A DNA stretch of 64,000 bases from RYN-230 sp963770535 (GTDB taxonomy: Bacteria > Actinomycetota > Actinomycetes > Streptosporangiales > Streptosporangiaceae). Position 1 is the stretch's first letter. Every line of letters starts with the position of its first letter. A program made the position numbers and the translations under genes. The notes beneath the pieces are model-generated. The model saw only the letters and a program-made list of their open reading frames with translations, was not told the DNA's origin and did not search any database. Shown in pieces: positions 44,265 to 53,028 of this stretch. The stretch covers positions 3,348,001 through 3,412,000 of the forward strand of contig CAVYPZ010000003.1 of NCBI GenBank assembly GCA_963770535.1, read 5' to 3'.

Positions 44265-45653
44265 TTACCCGGACGGCAGCGGCGCGGCAGGTTCCCCGAC
44301 CACGGGCAGGCCCGCCTCGGCGGCGTGGCCGAAGTCGTCGTCGACGGCGGTCACCTCGCGCTGCGCCGCCTGCAGCAGGGACGCGGCCACCGCCGAGCGG
44401 TAACCGGCCTGGCAGTGCACCCACAGCTCACCGCCGGGGATCTCGCCCATCCGCCCGGCCAGCTCGTGCAGGGGAATGTGCACGGCCCCGTCCACGTGAC
44501 CGGCCGCCCACTCCAGGTCCCGCCGGACATCGAGCACGGTCACCGGCCGCTCGCGCCGGGCCGCGGCCAGCGCGGTGAAGTCCGCGACCGGGAAGCTGGC
44601 CAGCGGCTCGCCTGCCGCCCAGTCCTCCGGCTTGCCGGTGGCGATGGCGGCGGGCCGGTCGATGCCGATCCGGGCCAGGTCCCGCTGGGCCGCGGCGACC
44701 TGACCGGCCGTCTCCCCGAGCAGCGTCACCGCAGTGCCGGCCGGGAGGAGCCAGCCGAGCTGGGCCGCAAGCGTGTCACCGAGTTCGAAGCCGAGCGAGC
44801 CGGCCAGGTGCCCGGCGGCGAAGACGCGCCGCGAGCGCAGGTCCACCAGCCACTCCCCGGCGGCCACCCGGCGGCGCAGCTCGGCAGGACCGGCCTGGTG
44901 GGGCAGGGACAGGTCCGGCGCGGCCGGGCCCGCGGCGTTGCCCGGTCCCATCCGGGCGTAGTACGCGGGATACGCGTCCAGGCCGGCCACCAGCTCCGTG
45001 ACGTAGCGATCCTCGCTCAGGGTGAGGGCCGGGTTACGGGCCTTCTCCTGCCCGATGGTGGACGAGGCCGCGCCGGACGCCGGGCTGGCCGCGCAGAAGC
45101 TGCCGAACCCGTGCGTGGGCAGCACCGCCACCTGGTCGGGCAGTACGGCCGCCAGCCGGCCCGCCGACGCGTGCTGCGCCCGGGCCAGCTCCGCCGCGTG
45201 CTGCGTGCCGAGCAGGTCGGTGCGCCCGGTCGACCCGAACAGCAGCGAGCCGCCGGTAAACACCGCCACCGGGTTCCCGGCCGCATCGGCCAGCACGTAG
45301 GCGAGATGGGTGAAGGTGTGGCCCGGGGTAGCCAGCACCTGGACCCGGACCGAGGGCGCGATCTCCAGCTCGTCGCCGTCAGCCACCGGGTCCCGGTCGA
45401 AGGCGACCTGGTCGGCGGCGCTGACGTGGTACGCGGCGCCGGTCTCCCGCGCCAGCGCCAGGCCGCCGGTGAGGTAGTCGTTGTGCAGGTGGGTCTCGAA
45501 CACGTGGGTGATCCGGACCCCCCGCTCCGAGGCCACGGCCAGCACGCGGTCGATGTCCCGCTGCGGGTCCACCACCAGCGCCACGGCGCCGTCGGTGGCC
45601 AGGTAACTGCGGTCTCCCAGGGATGGGGTCTCCACCTGGAGAATGTCGATCAT
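44265..45653 (-). CDS. Persulfide dioxygenase-like MBL protein fused to two rhodanese domains (CstB-like)
   Basis: 462 residues. The metallo-beta-lactamase domain has THVFETHLHNDYLTG (HxHxD motif), LATPGHTFTHLAYVLA and VFTGGSLLFGSTGRTDL, the ETHE1-type iron site. A first rhodanese-like region (ELRRRVAAGEWLVDLRSRRVFAAGHLAGSLGFEL) lacks an active cysteine. The last (VTVLDVRRDLEWAAGHVDGAVHIPLHELAG...LWVHCQAGYRSAVAASLL) has the catalytic cysteine in HCQAGYRSA. This three-part arrangement is that of CstB, which oxidises glutathione or other persulfides to sulfite and thiosulfate. It is the last gene of the operon containing two luciferase-like monooxygenases and a DszC-like enzyme, so it may dispose of sulfide or persulfide formed there. 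Confidence 0.88.
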   Translation of the reverse strand: MIDILQVETPSLGDRSYLATDGAVALVVDPQRDIDRVLAVASERGVRITHVFETHLHNDYLTGGLALARETGAAYHVSAADQVAFDRDPVADGDELEIAPSVRVQVLATPGHTFTHLAYVLADAAGNPVAVFTGGSLLFGSTGRTDLLGTQHAAELARAQHASAGRLAAVLPDQVAVLPTHGFGSFCAASPASGAASSTIGQEKARNPALTLSEDRYVTELVAGLDAYPAYYARMGPGNAAGPAAPDLSLPHQAGPAELRRRVAAGEWLVDLRSRRVFAAGHLAGSLGFELGDTLAAQLGWLLPAGTAVTLLGETAGQVAAAQRDLARIGIDRPAAIATGKPEDWAAGEPLASFPVADFTALAAARRERPVTVLDVRRDLEWAAGHVDGAVHIPLHELAGRMGEIPGGELWVHCQAGYRSAVAASLLQAAQREVTAVDDDFGHAAEAGLPVVGEPAAPLPSG

Positions 45654-45669
45654 GTCGCTCCTGTGCTCG

Positions 45670-46794
45670 TCAGGGCCGCCCGGCTAGCTCCGCCCCCGCC
45701 GCCTGGGCCGCATCCCGGCGCGCCACTTCGGCCCGGACCAGCGGGATCAGCTCCCGGCCGTAATCGGTGGCGTCCTCAAGCGGGTCGTACCCCCGAATGA
45801 GCAGTGTGCTCACCCCGATGTCCACATAATCGAGCAGCGCCTGGGCGACGGTGTCCGGCGTGCCGACCAGCGCGGTGGAGTTCCCGCCCGCCCCGCTGGC
45901 CCGGGCGGTGGCTGTCCACAGCGCCCGGTCGTGCAGGTCGCCACGGGCCGCGGCCGCCAGCAGCCGCTGCGAGCCGGTGTTCTCCGGCTGCCCGTTCGCG
46001 CCGGGCCAGCCCCGGTACCGGGCCGCCGGGGACCCGGGGTTCTCGATGGCTTCCAGGATGCGGTGCGCCCGTTCCCAGGCGAGTTCCTCGGTGGGCCCCA
46101 GGATCGGCCGGAACGACACGCTGATCCCGGGTGCAGGCCGGCTGGCGGCGGTGGCCGCGGCCCGGACCGAGGCGATCTGCTCGGCGGTTTCCCTGAGCGG
46201 CTCGCCCCACAGGGCGAACGTGTCCGCGTGCTTCCCGCCGACCCGGTAGGCGGCGGCGGAGGAACCGCCGAAAAACAGCGGGATCCCGGCCGGCCGGGCC
46301 GGGGGCACGCCGGGCCGGTAGTCCTCGAAGCGGTAGAAGCGGCCGTCGAAGCTGACCGGGCCGGCCGCGGCCCAGGACTGCCGGAGGATCTCCAGGTACT
46401 CGTCGGTGCGCGCGTACCGCTCGTCCTTGGCCAGGTAGTCCCCGTCGCGGCGCTGCTCCGCGTCGTTCCCGCCGGTGATCACGTGCACGGCGACCCGGCC
46501 GCCGGAGAACTGGTCCAGGGTGGCGAACTGCCGGGCCGCCAGGGTGGGGAACACGAACCCGGGCCGGTGCGCGATGAGCAGGCCGAGCCGCTGCGTGTGC
46601 GCGGCGACGTGGGCCGCCACCTGGGTGCCCTCCGGCCAGGATGAGCCGTAGCCGATGAGGACGCGGTCGAAGCCCGCGTCCTCGTGGGCCTGGGCGTGCC
46701 GGCGGGTGAAGTCCGGATCGAGCAGCGGCGTGGTCTGCGGCCGTGACTCTGACCCGTCGTTGGTGTGGATCATCCCGATGAATTCGACCGGCAT
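45670..46794 (-). CDS. Luciferase-like FMN-dependent monooxygenase, SsuD/SfnG type
   Basis: 374 residues with AGGAGC before the ATG. Characteristic segments are MPVEFIGMIHTNDGSES, AHEDAGFDRVLIGYGSSWPEGTQVAAHVAAHTQRLGLLIAHRPGFVFPTLAARQFATLDQFSGGRVAVHVITGG, KDERYARTDEYLEILRQSW and SFDGRFYRFEDYRPGVPPARPAGIPLFFGGSSAAAYRVGGKHADTFALWGEP. This is the alkanesulfonate/dimethylsulfone monooxygenase branch, which uses FMNH2 and O2 to cleave C-S bonds. The gene follows the DszC-like dehydrogenase by 27 bp and precedes the MBL-rhodanese by 16 bp. No flavin reductase (SsuE) is in the operon. Confidence 0.92.
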   Translation of the reverse strand: MPVEFIGMIHTNDGSESRPQTTPLLDPDFTRRHAQAHEDAGFDRVLIGYGSSWPEGTQVAAHVAAHTQRLGLLIAHRPGFVFPTLAARQFATLDQFSGGRVAVHVITGGNDAEQRRDGDYLAKDERYARTDEYLEILRQSWAAAGPVSFDGRFYRFEDYRPGVPPARPAGIPLFFGGSSAAAYRVGGKHADTFALWGEPLRETAEQIASVRAAATAASRPAPGISVSFRPILGPTEELAWERAHRILEAIENPGSPAARYRGWPGANGQPENTGSQRLLAAAARGDLHDRALWTATARASGAGGNSTALVGTPDTVAQALLDYVDIGVSTLLIRGYDPLEDATDYGRELIPLVRAEVARRDAAQAAGAELAGRP

Positions 46795-46821
46795 TAATGC
46801 GCTCCTGGGGTGTTAGTGGTG

Positions 46822-48010
46822 TCAGCTCGGAACGGCCAGCGCGGCCCGGCCGGCCGCGCTGAGGATGGAGTCGTCCTGCGGGGTGTGGACCCGGGAGCAC
46901 AGCACGTCCCTGTAGTGCCTCTCGAGTGGGTTTTTCCTGGTCAGGGCGTTGTTTCCGACGAGCGCCACCGCCTGCTCGACCGCGCCGATCGCGGCCCGGG
47001 TCGCGATGAGCTTGGCGATGGCGGGATGCCCGGCGACGGTCTCGTCCCCTGCGTCCACCCGCAGCGCCAGGCCGTTGACCAGGTCGCCGGCGCCGGTCAG
47101 GGCGGCCTCGATCTCACCCACCGCGGTCTCGAACCGCGGCAGCGTGGCCAGCGGCCGGCCGAGTGCGCTGGGGGTCCGCTCCCCCAGGAAGCCGACGAGC
47201 CAGTCGCGGGCCGCCGCGGCCACGCCCAGGTAGAGCGCGGCCAGCCCGAGCGAGTTCCAGGCCAGGAACGCGGGGTCGGCCTGGCACGGGGATCGCGGGA
47301 TCATGCAGCCCGGCCGTGGCGCCGGGCGGCACCGGCGTGCCCGTGAAGATCACGTCGTCGCTGCGGCTGGCCCGCAGGCCCAGGTGATCCCAGGTGCGCT
47401 CGATGCTGATGCCCGGGGAGTCTGCCCGCACCAGGAAGCTGCCGACCCGGACCGGGTCCTCGTCCGTGCGGGCCCAGACCACCATCCAGCGCAGCCCGGC
47501 CGCCCCGGTGCAGAAGATTTTCCGGCCGCTCAGCAGCCACGTGCCGGAGTGCCAGCGGGCCACGGTGGCCGGCAGGCCGCCACGGGCCGGGGTGCCCAGA
47601 TCCGGCTCCACCCGCAGCGCGTTGATCAGCACCGGGCCGGCTGCGGATTCGTCCAGGACCTCCTGGTAGATCCGGCGCGGCCAGGTCTGGGCGCTGGCCT
47701 GCATCGCATGGGTGAACAGCGTCATGGCCGTGATCAGCGCCACCGACGGGTCGCCGCGGCCCAGGGCCCCCAGGATGCGCACGGTGGTGGCCAGCCCGGC
47801 GCCCGGGCCGCCGTGACACCCGGCGACGGTGGCGGTGAGCAGCCCGGCGTCGTGCGCCCGGCTGATACCGGCGGCCGGGAACGAGCCGTCCCGGTCGTGC
47901 TCCGCGGCCCGGCTGGCCAGGGCGGCGGTGACCTCCGGGAGGGCGTCCAGCCGCGCCGGGCGCAGCCGGCCCAGCGGCGGCTGCCAGGTCATGCTGGCCA
48001 GCGTGGTCAT
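46822..48010 (-). CDS. Acyl-CoA-dehydrogenase-fold flavoprotein (DszC/SfnB-like), with a frame break
   Basis: Translation from the ATG at 48010 gives ALPEVTAALASRAAEHDRDGSFPAAGISRAHDAGLL, GRGDPSVALITAMTLFTHAMQA, SGRKIFCTGAAGLRWMVVWARTDE and GISIERTWDHLGLRASRSDDVIFTGTPVP. At about 47285 one base shifts the frame, and the protein resumes as QADPAFLAWNSLGLAALYLGVAAAARDWLVGFLGE to ALVGNNALTRKNPLERHYRDVLCSRVHTPQDDSILSAAGRAAL. Together about 395 residues with the group-D flavin monooxygenase pattern of DszC and SfnB, which oxidise sulfur compounds with reduced flavin. Its start overlaps the upstream monooxygenase stop by four bases (ATGA). Confidence 0.87.
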
Positions 48011-49197
48011 GCCGACAGGGCGCTCTCGGCCCCGCCGGGCGCCCCCACCGGGGTGCGGGCCGCTTCCTCGCGCAGCAGCGGGACCAGCTCCCGGCCCCAG
48101 TCGACCACGTCGTCCAGCGGGTCGAACCCCCGGATCAGCACGGTGTCCACGCCCACCCGGCGGTAAGCCATCAGCGCCCCGGCGACCTGGCGCGCGGTGC
48201 CGACCAGCGCGGTGGAGTTACCGCCCGGCCCGGTCAGCCGGGTCACCCCGTACCAGAGCCGCTCGTCGTACACCTCACGCTCGGCCGCCTGCTGCTGGAG
48301 CCGCTCCGAGCCGACCGAGGAGGATTCGCGGAAGCCGAACAGGCGGCGCGCGGGCCCCGGGGTTTCCGGGACCTGGACGCCCTGCACCTGTGTTCCCTGG
48401 CCCGCGGGGCCGCGGGCCTTTCCGCTACCCGCCCCCGCCACCCGCTGCTCGGTGGCCGCGCGGATCTCCTCGGCGCGCTGCCACGCCGCTTCCTCGGTCT
48501 GGCCCACGATCGGCCGGACCGACAGGCTGAACCGGACCGTCCGGCCATGTCGGCCCGCTTCCGCGCGGATCCCGGCGATCCGCTCGGCGATCTGGGCGAC
48601 CGGCTCGCCCCAGAGCATGTACACGTCCGCGTGCTGGGCGCCCACGCTGATGGCGGCCGGTGACGCTCCGCCGAAGTACAGCGGGATGGCCTCCGCCGGC
48701 TTCACGTAGCTGTAGGCGCCGCGGACGCGGTAGAACTCGCCGTCGTGGTCGAACGGCTCGGTGGCGGTGAGCTCGCGGCGCAGCAGCCCCATGAACTCGG
48801 CGGTGCGCGCGTACCGGCGGTCATGATCGGCGAAGTCGCCGTCGCGCTTCTGGTCCAGCTCGTCGCCGCCGGTGATGTGGTGGATGGCCACCCGGCCACC
48901 CCCGGTCAGCTGATCCAGCGTGGCCAGCTTCCGGGCCACCAGGGTCGGGGCCACGAAGCCCGGCCGGTGGGCGATCAGCACCTTGAGCCGGGTGGTGGCG
49001 TTCAGCACGTGCGCCGCGACCGCGAACCCGTCGGGGCCGGTGGCGTGGTAGCCGATCAGGACCCGGTCGAACCCGGCCGCCTCATGGGCCTGGGCGAAGC
49101 GGGCCAGGTAGCCGGGATCGACCGGCGGCCCGTCGAAGGACCCCCGGGATTCGGAGACTTCCTTCGTGCCCACCATGCCGATGATTTCCGTGGTCAA
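48007..49197 (-). CDS. Luciferase-like FMN-dependent monooxygenase, SsuD type (second copy)
   Basis: 396 residues from a TTG at 49197, with AAAGGA eight bases upstream. The sequence TTEIIGMVGTKEVSESRGSFDGPPVDPGYLARFAQAHEAAGFDRVLIGYHATGPDGFAVAAHVLNATTRLKVLIAHRPGFVAPTLVARKLATLDQLTGGGRVAIHHITGG is clearly paralogous to the gene at 45.7-46.8 kb. A Gly/Pro/Gln-rich insertion (residues about 255-285) interrupts the region before SSVGSERLQQQAAEREVYDERLWYGVTRLTGPGGNSTALVGTARQVA. Predicted organosulfonate monooxygenase. It lies 13 bp after the remnant of a third paralogue and overlaps the DszC-like start. Confidence 0.9.
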   Translation of the reverse strand: MTTEIIGMVGTKEVSESRGSFDGPPVDPGYLARFAQAHEAAGFDRVLIGYHATGPDGFAVAAHVLNATTRLKVLIAHRPGFVAPTLVARKLATLDQLTGGGRVAIHHITGGDELDQKRDGDFADHDRRYARTAEFMGLLRRELTATEPFDHDGEFYRVRGAYSYVKPAEAIPLYFGGASPAAISVGAQHADVYMLWGEPVAQIAERIAGIRAEAGRHGRTVRFSLSVRPIVGQTEEAAWQRAEEIRAATEQRVAGAGSGKARGPAGQGTQVQGVQVPETPGPARRLFGFRESSSVGSERLQQQAAEREVYDERLWYGVTRLTGPGGNSTALVGTARQVAGALMAYRRVGVDTVLIRGFDPLDDVVDWGRELVPLLREEAARTPVGAPGGAESALSA

Positions 49198-49210
49198 GAG
49201 TCAGATCCTT

Positions 49211-49445
49211 TCAGCGGGCGCTCACGAGCGGGACGGGGCCGGCCTGCTCGCGGACCAGCCGGACGAGGGTGCCGTAGTCCCGCGCATCACGAGTGCGCGA
49301 CCAGCACCCGGTCGAAGCCGGCTTCCTCGTGGGCCCGGGCCAGTTCTTCCAGGTAGCCGGGCTGGACCGGGTCGCTGCGTTCCGCGGCGATCTCGGTCTC
49401 GCTGTGCGGTGCGGTGGCGGCGATGCCGATGAACTCGATGGTCAT
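49211..49445 (-). pseudogene. Remnant of a third luciferase-like monooxygenase gene, interior deleted
   Basis: From the ATG at 49445 the first 52 residues (MTIEFIGIAATAPHSETEI...LEELARAHEEAGFDRVLVAHS) match the N-termini of the two neighbouring monooxygenases. A TGA then follows at 49287. In another frame the next bases encode DARDYGTLVRLVREQAGPVPLVSAR and a stop at 49211, which matches their C-termini (compare DYGRELIPLVRAEVARR). About 300 codons are missing between the two parts, so the gene lost its catalytic core by an internal deletion with a frame shift. The leader segment may still be translated and could set the expression of the operon. Confidence 0.85.
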
Positions 49446-49532
49446 CGTCCCTCCCGGGGCGTGGCGGGGCAGCCCGGGAGGGCGGCAGCGGAGCGAGGGG
49501 GCATGCCTCGGATGCAAGCACACGGGCGCCGC

Positions 49533-49570
49533 TATGTCAATAACTCCTATCGATTTTGTAGGGATTAGGC
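49533..49570 (-). promoter_or_regulatory. Candidate promoter of the organosulfur operon
   Basis: An A/T-rich island in otherwise GC-rich sequence, 90-125 bp upstream of the remnant gene. Read on the minus strand it has CCTAC...ATAGG half-sites and then a perfect TTGACA (plus-strand 49535-49540). The -10 region about 17 bp further (TTGCAT) is weak, so an activator is likely. Confidence 0.45.
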
Positions 49571-49608
49571 AGGCGGCGGGCCGGTCCCGGCTCCGGGCCG
49601 GGACCGGG

Positions 49609-50058
49609 CTACCCCTGGGCCGGGCCCGCGTCCCCGGCCCGGTCCACCGGCGACCAGAGGCTGTCCAGGTTGACCACGATGCCCTCCTGGCTGCTCCGGG
49701 CGATGACCACGACCGCCTCCTCGCTGCCCGGGTTCTCCTCCCGGTGCGGCACGTACGGCGGCACGAAGATGTAGTCCCCGGGCCCGGCCTCGAGCCTGAC
49801 CTCACGCTCGCCGTCGGCGAACACGAACGCCGGGTGCCCGGACACCACGTAGATCGCGGTCTCCGCGTACCCGTGATGATGGTCACCGGACCTGGTCACC
49901 GGGGCCACGTGGGTCTGGCCCATCCAGAGCTTGGACGAGCCGCACGTCTTGCCGGAGATGGCCTCCAGCCGGGTCATGCCGGTGGTCTGGCCGGTATCGC
50001 CGCGCAGGTCACTGCCGCGGATGTGCACGAGCGACGCGTGCCACAGGTCGTCAGTCAT
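49609..50058 (-). CDS. Cupin-domain protein
   Basis: 149 residues. The N-terminal part WHASLVHIRGSDLRGDTGQTTGMTRLEAISGKTCGSSKLWMGQTHVAPVTRSGDHHHGYAETAIYVVSGHPAFVFADGEREVRLEAGPGDYIFVPPYVPHREENPG is a single RmlC-like cupin. Its likely metal ligands are GDHHHGYAE (H-x-H...E) and VPHRE. No enzymatic subtype can be named. Small cupins of this kind isomerise, decarboxylate or dioxygenate small acids, or act as ligand-binding domains. It lies only 18 bp downstream of the HTH-citrate synthase gene on the same strand, so the two are surely one transcript. Confidence 0.85.
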   Translation of the reverse strand: MTDDLWHASLVHIRGSDLRGDTGQTTGMTRLEAISGKTCGSSKLWMGQTHVAPVTRSGDHHHGYAETAIYVVSGHPAFVFADGEREVRLEAGPGDYIFVPPYVPHREENPGSEEAVVVIARSSQEGIVVNLDSLWSPVDRAGDAGPAQG

Positions 50059-50076
50059 GGGGACTCCCGGGGGTCG

Positions 50077-51541
50077 TTACCGCGGGCCTGGATCGGCCTG
50101 CCGGTGGGAAGGGCCAGTGTAGACAGCCCGCGGCCGCAGGGGCGTGCTCGCGGTGTACTCCTCCAGCGCGTGCGCCAGCCAGCCCGCCGTCCGGGCCACC
50201 GCGAAGATGACCTCGCCCGCCCCCCGGATCATCCCCGCGCAGGTGGCCAGGACGGCCAGGGCGAAGTCGATGTTCGGCTCCGGCAGGGCCCGGCGGTGCA
50301 TCTCGGCCAGCACGGCGTCCACCACGGCCAGCCGGGGTGACGCCGGGACCGCGCTGCGGACCATGGCCAGCAGGAGCCCGGCCCGCGGGTCGCCGTCGCG
50401 GTACACGAAGTGGCCGAACCCGGGAACCCGCTCACCGCGGCGGAGCAGCCCTCCCACCACCCGGGGCACGGCCGCCGCGTCCTGTGCCGCGGCCAGCATG
50501 GTCTCCGCACCCAGCGAGGCGCCCCCGTGCAGGGCTCCGCCGACCGCGCCGAGCCCGGTGGCCACCACGGCGTACGGGTCGGCCCGGACCGACGCGGCGA
50601 CCCGGGCGGCCAGCGTGGACGCGGCCAGCTCGTGGTCGGCGAGCAGGACGAGCGCGGCCCGCAGCGCGTCCAGCAGGCCAGGCTGCCGGCTCATCCGGGC
50701 AGAGCCGGGGCCAGAGCCGGGCCGCGATCGTGCCGTCCGCCAGGCGCTCCCCCGGGCGCTCCCCCGGGCCCGCGAACGGCAGGCACTCCACCAGGCCCGC
50801 GATGATGGCCCGGCCCGCGGCGGCCACCGCCGGCGGGTCGAACTGGAGCCGGAGCGGGTCCGCCGCGGCCAGCGCCGGGACGATCACCTGCAGCCGTTCC
50901 AGCGGGAAGGTGCCTGCCGGGAGCGCGGCCTGCGCGGCCGTGCCCGCCGCCACCGCGGCAGGCGTCGCCCGCCACCTGCCCGTGCCGGCCTGGGAGAACG
51001 AGCCGGCCTGGGAGAACGAGCCGGCCTGGGAGAACGAGCCGGCCTCGGGGGCCGGGCGCGCCCCGGGTGACGGGACCGGCTGCCCGGACCACAGCAGCTC
51101 GCAGACGTCCTCGAAGTCCCAGCCGCGGGCCAGGTCGAGGGCGTCCAGCCCGCGGAACCGGAGCTGGTCCCCGGCGATCTCGGTCACGCCCGACTCGATC
51201 ACCAGCCCGGCCAGGCCCGGCGGGCGCCGCGGCCGGCCGCGGCGGGCCAGCTCCTCGACCTCCCCGGCATCGAACAGGCTGCCCGTGCCGCCGCGGCGCC
51301 CGGGCCGGGCGGCGGCCCGGCCGGGTCGGACGGCACTGCCGCGGCCCGTGCCACCGCCGGCCGCGGCATCCGCATCCTGGGCGTGACCGCCATCGCCGCC
51401 ACGGGCACCTGCGGCATCACCGGCCCGGCCCGCCCGGCGCCGGGTGAGCACGCCCCGGCTGACGTACGAGTAGAGCGTGGCCTGCTTGATCCCGAGGCGG
51501 CTGGCCGCCTCGGCCGCGCTGATCCACTCCGGCTCGGCCAT
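50077..51541 (-). CDS. Citrate synthase family enzyme with N-terminal helix-turn-helix domain, with a frame break
   Basis: It begins MAEPEWISAAEAASRLGIKQATLYSYVSRGVLTRRR, an excisionase/MerR-like HTH, then an inserted Ala/Gly-rich linker of about 50 residues. The citrate synthase small/large domains follow: LAGLVIESGVTEIAGDQLRFRGLDALDLARGWDFEDVCELLWSGQ. One base near 50700 shifts the frame, which resumes QPGLLDALRAALVLLADHELAASTLAARVAASVRADPYAVVATGLGAVGGALHGGAS and then RRGERVPGFGHFVYRDGDPRAG with catalytic His residues and LPEPNIDFALAVLATCAG. Total about 485 residues. An 18-bp triplicated repeat (51000 region) gives three GSFSQA units. The enzyme may make citrate, 2-methylcitrate or another 2-acyl product, and the HTH suggests autoregulation or DNA binding. 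Confidence 0.85.
50988..51041. repeat. 18-bp repeat, three copies, inside the citrate synthase gene
   Basis: Three exact copies of gagaacgagccggcctgg-type sequence (period 18), giving three GSFSQA hexapeptides on the minus strand in a loop of the citrate synthase domain. In-frame slippage locus. Confidence 0.8.
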
Positions 51542-51748
51542 CCGCCGCCTCCCCGCATTGCCCTCCGGTCCGGGCTGGCCGGAGTCCGGGCCCGGGCCGG
51601 GCCGGCCAGCGGATCCCGTTTAAGAGCTAAGGTAGTTGATTTTAATCAATGTTGATGCCACTCGATAGAAATGCGAATGTGTTCAACTCACGGGCCCGCG
51701 CCGCGGGCCACCGAGCCGACCGCACCCGCGCAGCCCCCGGGAGGACCG
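51542..51748. promoter_or_regulatory. Divergent control region, HTH-citrate synthase / LeuA-like
   Basis: 207 bp with a strikingly A/T-rich core (51617-51685). It contains the TTGATT-TT-AATCAA palindrome, listed separately, and GGGAGG before the LeuA-like start at 51749. Both promoters probably lie here. Confidence 0.55.
51636..51649. promoter_or_regulatory. TTGATTTTAATCAA operator-like palindrome
   Basis: TTGATT and AATCAA are perfect 6-bp inverted arms around TT. A second GTTGAT half-site follows at 51651-51656. It is 95-108 bp upstream of both divergent starts. The HTH domain of the adjacent citrate synthase is the obvious candidate to bind it, but that is inference. Confidence 0.5.
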
Positions 51749-52980
51749 ATGCCCGCGATCCACTTCCTTGACGTGACCAACCGCGACGGCGTCCAGACCG
51801 CGCGCACCGGCCTGTCCAAGTTCGGCAAGATCATGGTCAACTTCTACCTGGGCCAGCTCGGCGTGGCCCAGTCCGAGCTGGGCTTCCCGTTCCTGTTCCA
51901 CGAGGCGCCCTACATCCGGGCCAGCGTGGCGCTGGCCGGCGCGGGCGCCTTCGGCGGGCTGCGGCTGTCCGGCTGGTGCCGCGCGGTACCTGGCGATGTG
52001 GAGGCGGCCATCCCGCTCGGGCTGCGCCACTACAACCTGTCCATCTCCACCTCGGACCAGATGATCGCGCACAAGTTCCGCGGCCGGCTGGACCGCGATT
52101 CGGTGATCTCGGAGATGGTGGCGGCGGTCCGGGCCGCCCGGGACGGCGGCGCGCAGACCATCGGCGTGAACGCCGAGGACGGGTCGCGGACCGACGACGG
52201 GTTCCTGCTGGAGTTCGCGACCGCGGCCCGGGAGGCCGGGGCGGACCGGGTCCGCTACTGCGACACGATCGGCGGGGACACGCCGGACCGGATCCGCGAG
52301 CGCTTCGCCAAGCTCGCCGCCGCGATCCGCATCCCCGTCGAGACCCACTGCCACAACGACCTGGGCATGGCCGTGGCCAACTCGGTTTCCGGCGCCCTCG
52401 GCGATCTTGACGCGGGCCAGGACGCCTGGGTCAACACCTGCATCAACGGCATCGGCGAGCGGGCCGGCAACGCCGACCTGCTGTCCTGCATCCTGGCGTT
52501 CAGCCATGGCTTCGGGGTGGCGGGGAAGGCCCGGATCGGCGACCAGCTCGACCTGTCCTGGGCCCGGCGGTTCGGCTTGTGGGCGAGCTACGCGTTCGGC
52601 CAGCCGCTCCCCCAGAACCAGCCGGGCGTGGGCCGCAACGCGTTCGCGCACGAGTCGGGCATCCACGCCGACGGCGCGCTCAAGGACCGCCAGAACTACG
52701 AGCTGTACGACGACGCCACGCTGGGCCCGTTCCCGGGCGACTGGTTCACCCGGGCCGGCCGGGTGGTGCTGACCGGCGAGTACGGCGGGAAAGCCGGCTT
52801 CCGGCACGTGATGGAGGGGCTCGGCATCGAGATCCCCGGCGACGGACGAGGACCTGGTGTTCTCGCTGGTCCAGCTGTGCGCGTCGGCCAGCGGCAAGCC
52901 GCTGGCCGACGACGAGCTCCGCCTCATCGGCGGCTATCCGCATCAGCTCGCGCTGCTGTTCCCGGGCATGCTGAGCTGAG
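51749..52980 (+). CDS. Isopropylmalate/homocitrate synthase-like enzyme (HMGL-like TIM barrel), with a frame break near the C-terminus
   Basis: Starts at the ATG at 51749 after GGGAGG. The DRE-TIM barrel shows FLDVTNRDGVQTARTGLSKFGKIMV (R-D-G-x-Q motif), VGVNAEDGSRTD, YCDTIGGDTPDRIRERF, ETHCHNDLGMAVANSVSGA (metal H-x-H region) and VNTCINGIGERAGNADLLS. The terminal part FAHESGIHADGALKDRQNYELYD is characteristic of LeuA/homocitrate synthases. One extra G near 52844 shifts the frame. In the corrected frame the end is DEDLVFSLVQLCASASGKPLADDELRLIGGYPHQLALLFPGMLS. About 410 residues, without the LeuA regulatory dimerisation domain. Predicted to condense acetyl-CoA with a 2-oxo acid. The acceptor is unknown. 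It diverges from the HTH-citrate synthase. Confidence 0.87.
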
Positions 52981-53028
52981 CGGTACGCCGCTCAGCGCCC
53001 ATGAGCGGGGCGCCCGCCGCCGGCGGGG

